Assembly (NCBI GenBank): GCA_047495785.1
Contig: JBLDXI010000058.1
Span: 186,001 to 250,000 of the forward strand
Length of the DNA: 64,000 nucleotides
Direction of reading: 5' to 3'
DNA from: Lepidodermella squamata
Taxonomy: Eukaryota; Gastrotricha
A program made the translations under genes and the position numbers. The notes beneath the pieces are model-generated. The model saw only the letters and a program-made list of their open reading frames with translations, had not been told where the DNA came from and did no database searches. Position 1 is the stretch's first letter; each line of letters starts with the position of its first letter. This document shows, one piece after another, positions 36,093-47,973 of this stretch.

Positions 36093-36484
36093 TCAAGGCT
36101 TGGTGGCCTCCTGGAGGTACGCGATCAAATCAGCGCGCTCTTGGGGCTTCTTCAGACCAGCGAAAACCATCTTGGTGCCAGGGATGTACTTCTTCGGGTC
36201 TTCGAGGTATTGGAACAGCGTATCCTTGCCCCAGGTGATTCCCTTAGCCTTGTTGGCGTCGGTGTACGAGTAACCAGCAGCTTGGCCAGTCTTGCGACCG
36301 AAGAGACCATTCTAAATCAGAAGAATTTACAGCTATATTAAAGTTTCAAAGTAAGGAATAAGCAATTTACAAGGTTGGGGCCAGTCGAGTGCTTGCCGCC
36401 CTTCTCAACGGTGTGGCACTGGGCGCAACGTTGAACAAAGACCTTCTTGCCCTTGACGGCATCGCCAGCAGGAACTTCGGCCAT
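36093..36484 (-). CDS. CYCS: Cytochrome c, canonical
   Basis: Canonical somatic-type cytochrome c. Two exons, 36484-36371 and 36311-36093, encode 110 residues. All landmarks are present: [19 protein letters not shown] (CXXCH haem site), [13 protein letters not shown] across the splice junction, [32 protein letters not shown] with the axial Met, and ERADLIAYL. Codons are strongly C/G-ending (AAG, GCC, CTC), in contrast to the paralogue 650 bp downstream, consistent with high expression. Same strand as the paralogue, so probably an old tandem duplication. Confidence 0.97.
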
Positions 36485-37207
36485 ATTGACTGTGAATTTA
36501 AAGAATTAAGTCCTAAAAATGAAAAAAGCCATGAGTTACATGAAGAATTCACTTTCTCGCAATATTTTTGTTTTAAATTAAAAGTACAAAAAGAACATCG
36601 CAACAATCAATCATAGTTCATCAGTTGATAAGATAGGAGTAATAAAATTGGAGCAACTTCAAGCAAAAAATGTACACAAATCGATCATTGTTGGATTAAT
36701 CAGCAATAGACTAAAGCTAAAAAAAATGAAAAATGTTGGCGTTAACTGCAAGCATTTTTGATGGTATATTTTGATCAATTATCAACAGCGCAACTATGGC
36801 ACCGTAGCTGTTGAAAGATCCCGCTTTTTCTGATTTTTTTTCAAATTTTCTCATCCGCACCATCAACAACAAAAAATTGAACGCAAGACAAAATTTCAGC
36901 CAATTATTTGCATCCGTGATTCATGAGGCAAGCGCTCGATCCTAACATTTACCGTGTCTGAGTGCGAGTGGCATGCAGATAACATTTATGTACACGAAAA
37001 GAATGAATGAATAAGAATTGAGCCAGTCAAGTAATCTTCAACGTGAAAACGCACAAGAATGACTGATACGCGACTCGTCATTTTAAATGACACGCCATGG
37101 ACGCGAGTTGGAGAGAGAGTTCGGCTGTAAACACTAGCACCAAGTGTTATAGATGGCTATACAATAAGACATGAGGGATTTCGAGATAATTTCAAAAATT
37201 CGTCGTT
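36485..37207. other. Upstream region of cytochrome c and integrin 3' end
   Basis: About 720 bp of AT-rich DNA with no coding frame; promoter of the canonical cytochrome c gene and 3' UTR of the integrin. No further element recognised. Confidence 0.4.
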
Positions 37208-40026
37208 TCAATTTTTCACAGGATTGTAGAGAGGATTCTTGTGACTGGTAGTCGCGCTTCGATACATCGGGTTCGCGCCAGTTTGTCGCATGTCTTGACG
37301 TTGTTCGTCTTCCGTAAATCGCGCGTATTCTCGCCGGTCCTGGATCGTTACAACCAGCTTCCAAATGAGCACAGCCAGTAAAGAGGCGAAAACAATGCTA
37401 CCCACGATACCGCCGGCAATGGCCGCAATAGGCGCGGGTTCAGGGCATAGATACTTCGGGTAGACACGGAAGTGGAGCGACTGGTTAGTGACAGGATTCG
37501 GCGGTTGAGCATACCAATACCAGAACTGAACAACACAACCCTGCTGATCAGCAGTCGGGTAATTGCACTCGCGAGCATCTGACGGCAGCGGATCATCAGC
37601 ACCGTTTTCACCGGCAACCTCTGTCATCAAAATTAAAAGTTTTAAGTAGAAATAAAATATTATTTTAAGCTTACGGATATGGCTACACTTCGCATCGCAT
37701 TCTTCCGCAGTTATGTTGCCGAGAGGGCCCCAAGCGAACCGCGCCCGACAAAGAGCACAGTCGCGGTTAGGAAGACAGTGACTAGCGCAAGATGGGCAGT
37801 CGTTGCAGGTATCGCCGAGATAACCCGCATCGCAAAGGCATTTACCACAGACACATCGACCGTGTCCCGAACACGGTAAAGGCTCTTCATCGGTTGGACC
37901 GACACCGTTGTTGAAACACTTGCTCGTGGTGTTCAGGCAGGAGCAGTCGTGGCGCGTGTAACCCGGGTTGCAGATACACCGGCCGCACTTGCAAATACCA
38001 TTTCCACTGCATAATTCACCCTCGGTACGGTCGCAATCTTGGTCGTCGCACTCGCAGTACGCGCCCGAAAAACGAGCCGAGTCGCATTGACATTCGCCGC
38101 AAACGCAGTCGCCTCGTCCACTGCAGACTGGCTCCGTGACATCAGACGCTTCGGCATCGGGATTTCGGCACTTCTCCAAAAACAGACTAGCAGAGGCACC
38201 GGTACAGTTACACGATTTCCCCGAGTACTCCTTGTCGCAATAGCAAACTCCGCACTGCTTCACACCATGCATCGAACACTCAGCGTCTCTTTTCTTGGTA
38301 GCGCCTTCATTATCCGGGCTTTCGCACTTGCAGTTGCAAATAACGGAATAATCGATGCGTAGCCCGTCAGCAAAACCAATCGGAGAAACATGAACAGTGC
38401 CACTTGGCGCAACTTTGCAGAGATTTGCGTCCGCCTTCAGCGTCAATTTAAATGCGACAGTCTGTCCGAATGCGACGCCAGTGCAGTTGGAACGACCCGT
38501 CTCGAATTTCGGCTTACCAGGGCAACGCGCGTCGACTCGCAGGGTAATACCAGTAGGAACTTGGGTGCTCAAGATCACTTCAGAAGATATTTTGTTGTAA
38601 TTATCACGGATAAGGGCAATGATATTCGATGAATCCGAGCTCAGGACACCAACAGCTGAGCCTTCGATCAGTGAACTCAGCTCCCGGTAAACAGCTAACT
38701 CACTCGTGGCCGTGGCGAAAATCAAATTTACGTTGTTAGATAACGCAGCTGCGCGAACTTGACCAATGCTTGGGTAGTCGAAGGGATCGTCGCCAGGTAA
38801 TTCGTTGCCTATCATCCTGCATTCACCAGTATTAGGCTCGACTAGACCGCCTAATCTGCCATCGCCAGCGAAATGAAAATTGGCATCTGATGAATAGACG
38901 ATGAGTTTGCGAGACACGTTACGCCAGCCAATTTGTTCCTTGCACTTGATCGCTTGGAGAATGGCCTCAAGACCAGATTCTGGCTTGTCGGTATTACCAG
39001 TAACTTGAGTGTCGCGGACAATAGACCCGAAGGTATTGACGTCCTCGGTCAAAGTCATCTTATTTTTGAAGTTGAATGGAGGATCGCATTTTTCACTAAT
39101 GCCAGCGCAAGGATTGGAGCGCATTTCAGCCGTATCGACAATAAATGGAGAAATAGTTTTGTCGCTAAAACCACCGAATCCAAGGCGGAAATTTCCCGTT
39201 ATTTTCCCCTGCTTGAAAATGTCGGCTTGAATAAAAATTTACTAATCATAACACAATCGGCTTGAATCGAATAAAAATCTCACCAATTTCGGTCCCCATT
39301 TTAGCAACCGTATCTTTATCATCTTTCATTGATGCGGATAAATCCATGCTATAGTATCGAAATGGTGATTATTTGTTGATAACATGATCAATTTCAAGAC
39401 TTACAGGTAATACAGGTCGACAGGGTAGTCCTTGGCGGCTTTGAATTGTAGAGGTATTTCAACTTCTTCTCCAATTCTCAGCTGCAGAGATACGTGTTGA
39501 GGTTTGAGCTGAATGGCTTCGATGTTGCTCTGTACATTAGTTGGATGGTCTCTAAACGGATCGTCCTATTCATCAGTTACAAATATTAGAAATGGAAGAT
39601 GGCGTTGAAGTTTGAGTCACCTTAACAACATCTTTTTGCAGTTTCGGAGCTTCCAGAGAGTTCTCAGGACATATGCGGTTTAGCTTGTCAAAATGGTCGC
39701 ATCGGTGAGATACGTTCATAGACTGGAAATGGATAATTTTGTAAAACGTCGGGCAGGTTTGCAACCAATAAGCATACCAAACTGTTACACCAGGCACAAA
39801 TTGGCGATGCTCTGAGACACGCCCCACATGTCGACTTGTCTGTGCATGGATTATTGACGTCAGGCTGGGTCAGCCGCTCGAAGACGGCGCCTAAGTTGCA
39901 AATGAAAGCTATGAAATGAAGGATTCGATGGAATGCCTTACTTTGAGCATCTTCGGTGAATTCTGCAAAAGAGCGTGAGAATAATGAACAAGATAATGTG
40001 AAAGCCAAGATCACTGGAAGCCACAT
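37208..40026 (-). CDS. Integrin beta subunit
   Basis: Beta chain of a cell-matrix adhesion receptor that pairs with an alpha integrin. Exons: 40026-39942, 39890-39778, 39722-39621, 39565-39405, 39348-39284, 39225-37675, 37620-37208; 829 residues, normal length. Order: signal peptide (MWLPVILAFTLSC...SFA); PSI domain cysteines (CGACLRASPICAWC, RCDHFDK); hybrid segment; beta-I domain beginning YPVDLYYL with MIDAS motif DLSASMKDD and NFRLGFGGFSDKTISPF; cysteine-rich I-EGF repeats (CSGRGDCVCGECQC, CSGHGRCVCGKCLC); membrane span (IAAIAGGIVGSIVFASLLAV); and a tail with DRREYARF and the two talin/kindlin motifs NPMY and NPLY. The last intron (37621-37674, 54 bp) has no in-frame stop, so retention would insert 18 mostly hydrophobic residues. 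Confidence 0.97.
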
Positions 40027-41201
40027 TTCCCGAGCAACCAATCTATACAAAAGTATTCCAAAATAAAGTTCCTGAGATGCAAAGATATTGAAGAGTCAGT
40101 AACCCAAGACGCCTACGCACACTAAATGAATAAGCTCATATGCAGCTTTCAACAAAATCATTTGAAAGCAGATCAAGAATCACAGGTGTAAAGTATTGAG
40201 TAATGGTATAAAATCCCGAGATAACGAGAAAAAATTGCATTCTGCCATACCACACACGAAAGACGCATTGTAACATTGACATGAGACTTGAACGCTTCTT
40301 AGCGTTAAATCGTAAAAAGTATCATTCTATCGATCATGGCCTTTCAAACAAGGCATGAGATTTCGGCTTCCAGGCCAATATAGTGGACTGAATATATCAG
40401 TTAGATGCTCTTAGCTCTTAGTAATGATAATGAATAATGAAACGTTCATTCATGACGTTTACTTGCCTGCGGTCTTCGTTACAATCATCATTCGAAAAAA
40501 ATGTGAACTAGAACATAGACACACGGAGAAACGCGCGAGGTGTCTAATCCGTGACCTTCAAAATCGAAATCTTTCGATTTAATGCCATATAGTTTTTCTG
40601 ATATTATTATATATCACCAGGGATTAAAAACGAAAACACAGAAGTGAATCAAGGAAGAAAAGAAAAAAGTTTTTTTGTTTCCTTGCCCGGCACTTTCTTC
40701 GTATCCCGGTTCGTAGCCGCCAGCCGCCCACTCAGTTCACGCTCCACGGACGTCTACTGTTACTCTCTACTGCCATTCTTCCTTTCATCTCTTCTATTCT
40801 TTACCATGAATTGTCTAATTAACTCCGAATTAAACCGAATCGCCAAACAAAGCGTCACATCTAATTAATTGATGATGAACAGAGTTCTACCCATTTTGCG
40901 TCCCGATTTCGCAAAATATTTGTCAGCATGCGAGATGCCACTTGTTCTGGATTGATCGACCATAGTCTGATTCCTAAGTTTTTCGCGTTTGTTTTGTGGC
41001 TCATGGCTCAGGACCTCGTATCTTTGCTGAACGACGGCCTTTACAGTTTTGCTGTCAACAGTTGATTTCAAAAGGCCCGAGAAGTTTATCTTAGCTAATT
41101 CTTTCTCCACGCGGTTGACCTTGTTCTCATCGTTGGTTTCATGAATCTTGTGTTTCGTAGGCTGCGTGCAATAGCCAATAGCGTGCCAATTTTTGCTTCT
41201 C
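40027..41201. other. Intergenic DNA upstream of the integrin
   Basis: No intact gene. AT-rich; the stretch from about 40865 on may be the decayed 3' end of the neighbouring LINE, but no motif confirms that. Confidence 0.35.
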
Positions 41202-42171
41202 TCATGCGCCGATAATAACGTATTGCCGCAATGCGCCTTTCGTTACGGCCTGGCATCCAAATCTCTCCAGCAGAAGGCGGTGGTTCGAGCAGGTCGGTAA
41301 GTTGAAAGCCCTCTTGATCACACGCCAAGCTATCGGTTCAATTTGGCGATCTAGGCCCCAGAGCTCCGCGCCGTTAAGACCCGTTGCCAATACCATACCG
41401 TGATACAACGTCCGAATTTCATCAATGGGTCGCTTATGAAAATCATCAAATATTTTCGGTAACCTGCCGGCAGTTTGTGTAATTAGTTACTGGTTCATAG
41501 ATTTAACGAGCATGATAGCCAAGTTTGGAAGCTCTACGAAAGAAAAGAAAAAGTGCAGAGTGCCATTATATATTCGGAGCCGTTTCAGAAGTCGGAGGTT
41601 CGACTGATCCGACTGATTCTTGGCGTTTTCAGCCAGACACAGTGGAAAATCAGCAATCTATAGAGTATAGAGTATCGGGTCGAGTCTCTCTACATGATAT
41701 CTACGATGCGAGCCAGATCGACTTTCTTACTCTCATTTCAGCCTTAACATGGCTTTACAATGTTTATAATATATCGACGAAATATTTTGATATCTCTCCA
41801 TGTGACTGAAGTAGAAAGGCAGTGTGAAGCCTAGACAGCCGTTTAGGAGCGGAATCGATCTTCAGCAAGAACTTTAAAGGTTACGCACCCTTTTTGTCAT
41901 CGAAATTTCAGAATAGACGAGTAATTTTGTAAATAACTGATATTAGCGATAACGGGCGGTAGTTTTCAGGTTTGGATGAGCCGCCCTGTTTAAAGCGAGC
42001 AGAAATAGGTGCCAAGGTTAAATTCGAACCTCTCGAGACCAGTGAGCTTAGCTCGAACCGTGAGCTAAATATTGCTGACCTTGGTGAGTACCACGCCAGA
42101 AAATAATTAGAAGATCTGATACAATTTGATATTTTTTGTATCATTAAGATCTTACATTGTAGACCGTCCAC
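41202..42171 (-). mobile_element. Degraded LINE (non-LTR) reverse-transcriptase relic
   Basis: Two separated minus-strand frames read as parts of one LINE reverse transcriptase. At 42171-41908, KQGGSSKPENYRPLSLISV matches the conserved RT motif K-x-G-x-x-x-x-P-x-NYRPISL. At 41408-41202, LATGLNGAELWGL and RAFNLPTCSNHRLLLERFG match the end of the RT region. The catalytic core between them is missing or scrambled and stops break the frame, so it is dead. Sits just upstream of the TMEM198-like gene in opposite orientation. Confidence 0.75.
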
Positions 42172-42296
42172 GGTCTACGACGTAGGACTCTGCTTACACC
42201 TATATTTTTATTCTTAGGTTATTACAAAATCTTGAAAGGAACCTTCGGCACAAGCGCAGATGCTTGATTTGATGGAGTGGAAAGTTTCGCAGCAAA

Positions 42297-43865
42297 ATGC
42301 TTAATCTTTCAGTTTATGACTCATTTCTTAGCTGCCCTCCCTCGTTTCTCGATAGCGGCGGGACAGCTATCGATGAAATGTCCGTTGCGGTCGCCATGCT
42401 CGCGATCCCTATTGGAATCGTGATTGCAGTTTGTGGCCTACGGCTGAATAGAATAACGTTTTTTCTTTGTGGATTTATTTCCGGAACGCTTGTAACGTTC
42501 AGTATTGTCCGCGATCAAATCGACACAATGCAATTGCCCTTTGAAGGTGCGCTAGGCGTCGCTGCGGCTGGCGGGCTAGTTCTAGGTCTGCTCAGCCTGG
42601 GCGTTCAGGTTCTCGGCCTATTCGTTGTTGGAATGAACGCTGCTTTCCTAATTGCTGCTGTTACGATTGGCGTTGTCGCTCATTTTCTTACATTGGAAGA
42701 GCGATTATCCAGACCGAACAACGGAAACGCCATCATGTTCTCATCACCATTCCCGAGGTGGCTCCCGATCGGCTGCATTATTTTAGCGTGTTTACTTGGT
42801 GGCCTTGTTAGTCTGCTGCGTCCAAAGCACTTACTCGTGATCGGATCGTCAATAATTGGAAGTGCTGTTATCATGCTCACTTTTGGATATTTCTTGGAAA
42901 TAAAAAACCCTGGGCGACCGGCAAGATTCGTCGCGGCTGCCATTATTGGCACGCGTTATATGCAAACGCATTACGGACGTTATCTATTCGGATATGTGCC
43001 GAGTCAACCAACTGAAGATGGTGAAAGCGGTATATCGCCTATTGCCGAGCAATTTAGTCTCCATTCAAAGACCCATCGCGAATTGACGACCACGGTGACA
43101 GTACCACCGCCAACTCCTGAGAGAGACGAAGCTGTGCCAACTTTTCTCTGCTGGTCGGATTTTGTTCTACTCGCTTGCTGGCTTCTACTTAGCTCATTCT
43201 GTGCCATAATCCAGTTCAGCTGTTCGTTTTCTCACAACAAGCACCGGCGCAAACGTTCATCGCGCCGTAAGTCTAACCTTGGCCAATCGAGGAAGATTTC
43301 GTCGAGCAAAACCAAAGTTGCTGATCCGAAAAAGCAGTCATCGCGTCGAACGAGTGAAGTGCGAGAGATTAGGGAAGAACAACCAACACGGCGACAGCAA
43401 CAGCAACAGCAACATCATGCCGTAGAAAATAACGATCTCCCTCCTTATTCTCAAGCTGCGCAAGCCGCGGCTAGGCAAAGCTCTGCAAACGTCAACTCAT
43501 GGTACGCAAGGCACTTTGAAGCAGATGCTAACAATCAAAATCAACTGAGGTAATTTTTTTAATGTTCGATTTGTGGTTTTCCTTAGCTATTTCCTACTAG
43601 TGATGATCCTGTTGTCGCGAGATGGATGGCGATGATGCACCGACAAACTGTGGCCGACGTATCGTTGGCGCCTAATGGAGCCCCAATCACTCCTAGCTAC
43701 AAGCCACAGCAACAACCTGCTAGCCAAGAAAGCCCGGGCGGCGCCAGCAACCACTTGATGCGCATGCGAATGCGCGGCGACGTTCTATCGCACGATTTCA
43801 TTAGCAACTGTGTTGCCCCGCGGCCCCTAGTCAATTTAGAGCCGGAGTCCTTGAGTCACTGCTAG
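42297..43865 (+). CDS. TMEM198-like multi-pass membrane protein
   Basis: Seven-span membrane protein with a DUF4203/TMEM198 domain. Vertebrate TMEM198 has been linked to Wnt/LRP6 signalling; function here is untested. Exons 42297-43549 and 43601-43865 give 505 residues. The N-terminal part has the family pattern of Gly-rich helices (IPIGIVIAVCGLRLNRITFF, GVQVLGLFVVGMNAAFL, GGLVSLLRPKHLLVIGSSI). The C-terminal part is Lys/Arg- and Gln-rich, includes LPPY, a WW-domain ligand, and WYARHFEAD just before the splice site. The true start may be the ATG at 42378 (MSVAVAM), as the first 27 codons lack conserved features. Confidence 0.8.
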
Positions 43866-45094
43866 CGGAGACGCCGGCGTGTTGTGAGAGCGTGTTACTA
43901 AGTCACTTTTTGTTGTTGTGCTTCTAGTCGAGTTGCTTTACATACTTGACCTCTTCTTGTTTTGTTCACCGTGTCCCTTGTGACTAGCGACGCATTTTTA
44001 AGCTTGTGAATTCCGTTTGTTCGACTAGAGCTTTGATGCCTGGCTGTGATTTTCTCGTTTTGTTCGCAGTCCCATGATGAATTTCGGCGTTTTGTCTCAC
44101 TGAACTCTATCAATAAGTTTCCAGCCTTGTTCAAAACAATCCAGAAACCTTGCCAAAAACCAAATTTGCTCATTCTTCATCTTCGATCAAGTTTTACCAC
44201 ACAACTCCTTTGCCTTTTTGGATGATATAACCTGCCTGCCTGCGAATATTACAATGTGCTCGACCTTATGCACAATTTTTTCAACGGATTATTTCAACAC
44301 TGGCGACCATTATTTGTTGCATTCGCTCCTATTTGTCTCACAATCATTGTTCAAGAGACCTTGAATGAAGAATTCATATTATTGTTCATACGCCGTTTTA
44401 TTTTTTTGCGGTTGGTTGTCAGATTCTGCGTGGATGAATTTCTGGCTATATTATTCAAAAATTACTCCTATTTGTGTGCATAAGAATTCTTGGATATAGT
44501 TCTTGGTTTCTATTATTCGTTCTTTTCTATTGAGATAATCAAATAAACCAAAATTTTCGAAAAACATGCTTTTACTTGCAAATATCCGCAGTGCATTTCT
44601 GGTCGTAACTGGACTCGATCAAAATCATGTGATTTAATTACTGCATCAATCTCGCACTGATACGAGTTGGCTAGCTGCGAAGAGTCTGCCGGCCAAAATT
44701 TCAGATGCTTCGACGAGATAGCTCTTGAGAATTGAAAAATGATCGACACTTATTTTGCGATATACCTATACCTAATTCTGGCACATGCTTTGTCAAATTA
44801 GGAGTTTCAAAAAAACAGATCAGAATGAAAAGAGGCTTCTACAGGGCGAATTGCCAGCTGCTTCATCAACTTGCGAAAACAGTGTCAAGTCAGATATTTT
44901 GCGAGATTTATTAAAAACCACCCGAGTGATGAAGCTATAACAACATTGTCTTGTATATCACAGAATATATTAATTCAAAAAGCATTCGAGTTCAGATGCT
45001 AAAACAAATCGAGGTGCGGCGCACTCTCGCTTGAAGGCGGCAATACACAGCAGTAAAACTCAGAAAGACAACGCAGCTTGGCAATGTCGACTTC
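43866..45094. other. Convergent intergenic DNA
   Basis: About 1.2 kb between two converging genes, holding both 3' UTRs. A minus-strand AATAAA candidate lies near 44905, about 190 bp past the EF-hand gene. No coding frame recognised. Confidence 0.4.
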
Positions 45095-46557
45095 TCACAG
45101 CTCGTCGTTGTCATGTAGTGTTTCGGCCGGGTCGCAAAGCCGCCGCCCGGGCCCCAGCAGTTCTGCCGCCTTTTCGAGCATTTCTTCAAGCGATAACCGC
45201 CCATCCGAGTCCACATCCGCAAGTTTAATGATATCCTCAGCCTCGTGTTGCGCATGCTGCTCATTTTGCGGGTTTAAAAACTGGGCGATTTCCTCCTCAG
45301 ACAAGAAACCATCAGCATTAACATCAGAAAGTGCAAATTGATGCTTCCGCTCAGCTAACAGATCGTTCGTGTATTGCATAACACTACCGGGTCCTTTCGC
45401 ACGAATTTCCTCAGGCAACCTGCAAAATCATCGTTGAATTTAAACCAGATCAATCAATATATAACAAGTATTACTTGTCAGTGTGAGCTTCAAACTCCCA
45501 GGCAGCAATTTTACCATCTCGATCTGTCACAAAAGCAAAAGGTAAAAACTAAACCAGCTTAATAAGCGACGGCTTACCTAGGTCAAATGAAGCCATGAGC
45601 TGTTTCGATAAAGCGTCCAGTTGGCCCGGGTGTTGCTCGGGGTGGTGGAAGCTGGAGAATTCGGAGAGAGTCAGTTTGTCGTCGCCATTCTCATCGGCTC
45701 GCATCCAACGCAGTCTGAGGGCAGCTAAATGGTCTTCATGTCCATGGCCTTCACCATGGTCGTGACCATGGCCCTCTTTCTCACCATGAGCAGCATTTAC
45801 CCTTTCATTCGCCTTTTTCAAAGACACAGTTTCATCCTTGTTTCCACCAGCCAAAACAGCCTTCAAATGCGCACTTTCGTACTCGGCCCATTCCAGTTTG
45901 TGGTCGCCGTTGACATCAAGCCGCTTAAATTCAGTCTCGCCTTCAGCTTGGGCGGCCGTCATGTGACGACGGACGTTAGACAGGAACCAATGCGTCAACT
46001 CTTTGACATCAGCATAACCATCGGTGTCGTTATCTATACGAGCGAAAATGCTCCGCAGCAGGTTTTTCTGCTCATCGGGCGAATCATGCGACGTCAAATG
46101 TTCCGGACCAAGCAGAATTTCGGCCTAAGAATCATCAATAAAATATCATGGAGAATATAATTTACTAGCTCACCTTGTAGCCAGTGTTCAGAGTACCATC
46201 ACCTTCTATAGGGACGGCTGGTAAATGATTCGGATCAGCTTTTTCGATAGGGTCTTCTTCTGGTAGCTGCTGGTCAGACGGGGCGGAGGTTGTAGTTGAA
46301 GTCACACTCTCGCTCGGGTCTTCAGGAGCCGAGGAAGAGGCAACTTTAGAACCGAACATTTTATCTGCTTTTTCCTTGTCTTCTTCTGCAATTCGTGCCC
46401 AGTCTTGAGGATCCGCTCGTTTTGGGTCAGTCGTGTACTTGACAACAACTGTTGACCGGAAAAATTTACTGTAGTCATCCTCGTTAACTTCTCTATGAGG
46501 CAACGGAATCGCCGACGCAACACCAATAAATACAGCGAGGATCAAGTAATTCACCAT
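45095..46557 (-). CDS. CREC-family EF-hand protein (calumenin/reticulocalbin/Cab45-like)
   Basis: Low-affinity calcium-binding protein of the secretory pathway. Exons 46557-46174, 46124-45578, 45523-45475 and 45419-45095 give 434 residues, longer than usual for the family (315-360). A signal peptide starts MVNYLILAVFIGVASA. Six EF-hand loops are visible: DNDTDGYADVKE, DVNGDHKLEWAE, DENGDDKLTLSE, DRDGKIAAWE (D-x-D-R-D-G, split by an intron), DVNADGFLSEEE and DVDSDGRLSLEE. The C-terminus HDNDEL resembles a KDEL/HDEL-type ER retrieval signal. Extra length comes from an acidic Ser/Thr/Pro segment after the signal peptide and a His-rich insert (GHGHDHGEGHGHEDH). It starts 83 bp after the mS22 stop on the same strand. 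Confidence 0.9.
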
Positions 46558-46640
46558 GGGTAAATAAATTATAAAATCTAAATCGAATAACATGCAGGAT
46601 TAAGAATTCATGATGATGAGGAATTTCTTCGAATTATTGA
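46558..46640 (-). other. 83-bp junction mS22 / EF-hand gene
   Basis: Distance between the mS22 stop and the EF-hand gene ATG on the same strand. There is no canonical AATAAA, but TTCGATTTAG, a good splice-acceptor-like string, lies 22 bp before the ATG. Too short for an ordinary terminator plus promoter, so operon-like co-transcription is possible. Confidence 0.4.
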
Positions 46641-47973
46641 TCAAACGGCGTGGCTGGCCGTGGCTTTTGCTGAATCAACCCTAAGGCGATCGCAAGCGGT
46701 TTGGAAAGAAAGTTTTAGCTCGCTGAACTGCTGAGCTGATAGCAAACTTTCTAGAGAGGGTAGAACGCTCTGTAATGCGGATTCGGCAGCTGAAAGATCA
46801 TTTTCATCGATTTCTGGGATATTTTTCGAGAAAATTTCGGCATTGACATCTCCACATAAGCGAAGTACGCGAGAAGCATCGACCAGTCTAGAAAAACGAT
46901 ATTAGCTAGCTGTCATGAAACAACTTCAACAAACCTGTCCAAAGAAAACAAGTAGGATAGCAGGTTTGACAAGCGTAGTGAGCCTTCGGCATGCGAAGCT
47001 TTACCAATGAAAGGCGACACACAATAAAAAATCAAGTTGCCGAAAAACGGGGATGCATCCAGACAGTCAAAGCGACGATTGATAATCAGATGGTCGAAAA
47101 TGGATTGCGTGAGCTAAGGGAATAATGATATCGTGAGGAATGCGGGTAATTTGCAATTTAATCATACCTTGATAAATTCTGGATCGTCTGGTTCAAATTG
47201 AATACAAGCACGCTTGAGCAAGTACAAATATTGCGATCGCTCAAGGAGAACCTAAATCATATTAAATCTGATGTTCAGATATTCCTTGAACTTCAAGTAT
47301 GAAAACCTGCAAATGCTGATCGTCATTCTTAAACATTGCTGGGGTTTTGATTGAACGACCAGGTTGCTTCTGAGGAAAGAACATGTTTGTGAAACGCGAA
47401 TGCTCTTCTTGAGATGCGCTTCTCAATTCTCCATTAGGCTCACGCACAGTTACCAAATTCGTCTAAAATAGAGGTCCGCTTATTGATATCAAATTAATCA
47501 TTCAGCATTTTATTACCTGGCCTGCCTTGGTTTCAGACAAATCGACAAAAACGTGGCGATTCGAAGTCAATCCCAAAAGATCGGGATCATTTTGAAGCTG
47601 AGTGTTCGGAGGCGGGTTAATGGCGCGAGGCAGTTTAACAGGAAAAGGTTGCATTCGACTTAATGCCAAGTCGAGTGATTGATTAACTTTCTAAGCATAA
47701 AAACTAACAGATTGGGAGCGAACGAGTGATGAATGATATTCTCACCTCGGTGTACTCCGCTTCGGTCATCAATGACAACTTTGAACGACTTCTTTTAGTT
47801 GTTTGAGCAGCAAAAACGACGTCAGTTCGCTTTTTCACACTAGAAGCAGCGATAGTACTCAATATACGCTGTACGTCAGGATTGATGAATGCATCCTCGA
47901 TCGATCGAAAAGACGATCCCCATCTAATGAAAGCGGTTTGAAAATAACATGGCGATCTTCTCAGCAACGCCAT
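46641..47973 (-). CDS. MRPS22: Mitochondrial small-subunit ribosomal protein mS22
   Basis: Metazoan-specific structural protein of the mitochondrial 28S subunit. Six exons, 47973-47746, 47690-47517, 47462-47307, 47251-47168, 47113-46935 and 46887-46641, give 355 residues (human 360). Matches human MRPS22 at VTVREPNGELRSASQEEHSR followed by a PF/FPQK segment, the KTPAMFK block, and the CIQFEPDDPEFIK block (human CFAQFEPDSTEYIK). The N-terminus (MALLRRSPCYFQTAFIRWG) is basic and amphipathic, fitting a mitochondrial import signal. The C-terminus diverges but keeps the length. All exon junctions are in frame. Confidence 0.92.

Noticed and set aside
37208-39124. Single uninterrupted 638-codon frame taken as one integrin exon
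   Set aside because: It runs through a 54-bp stop-free intron; the 18 extra residues are absent from integrins and good GTAAGC/GACAG sites flank them.
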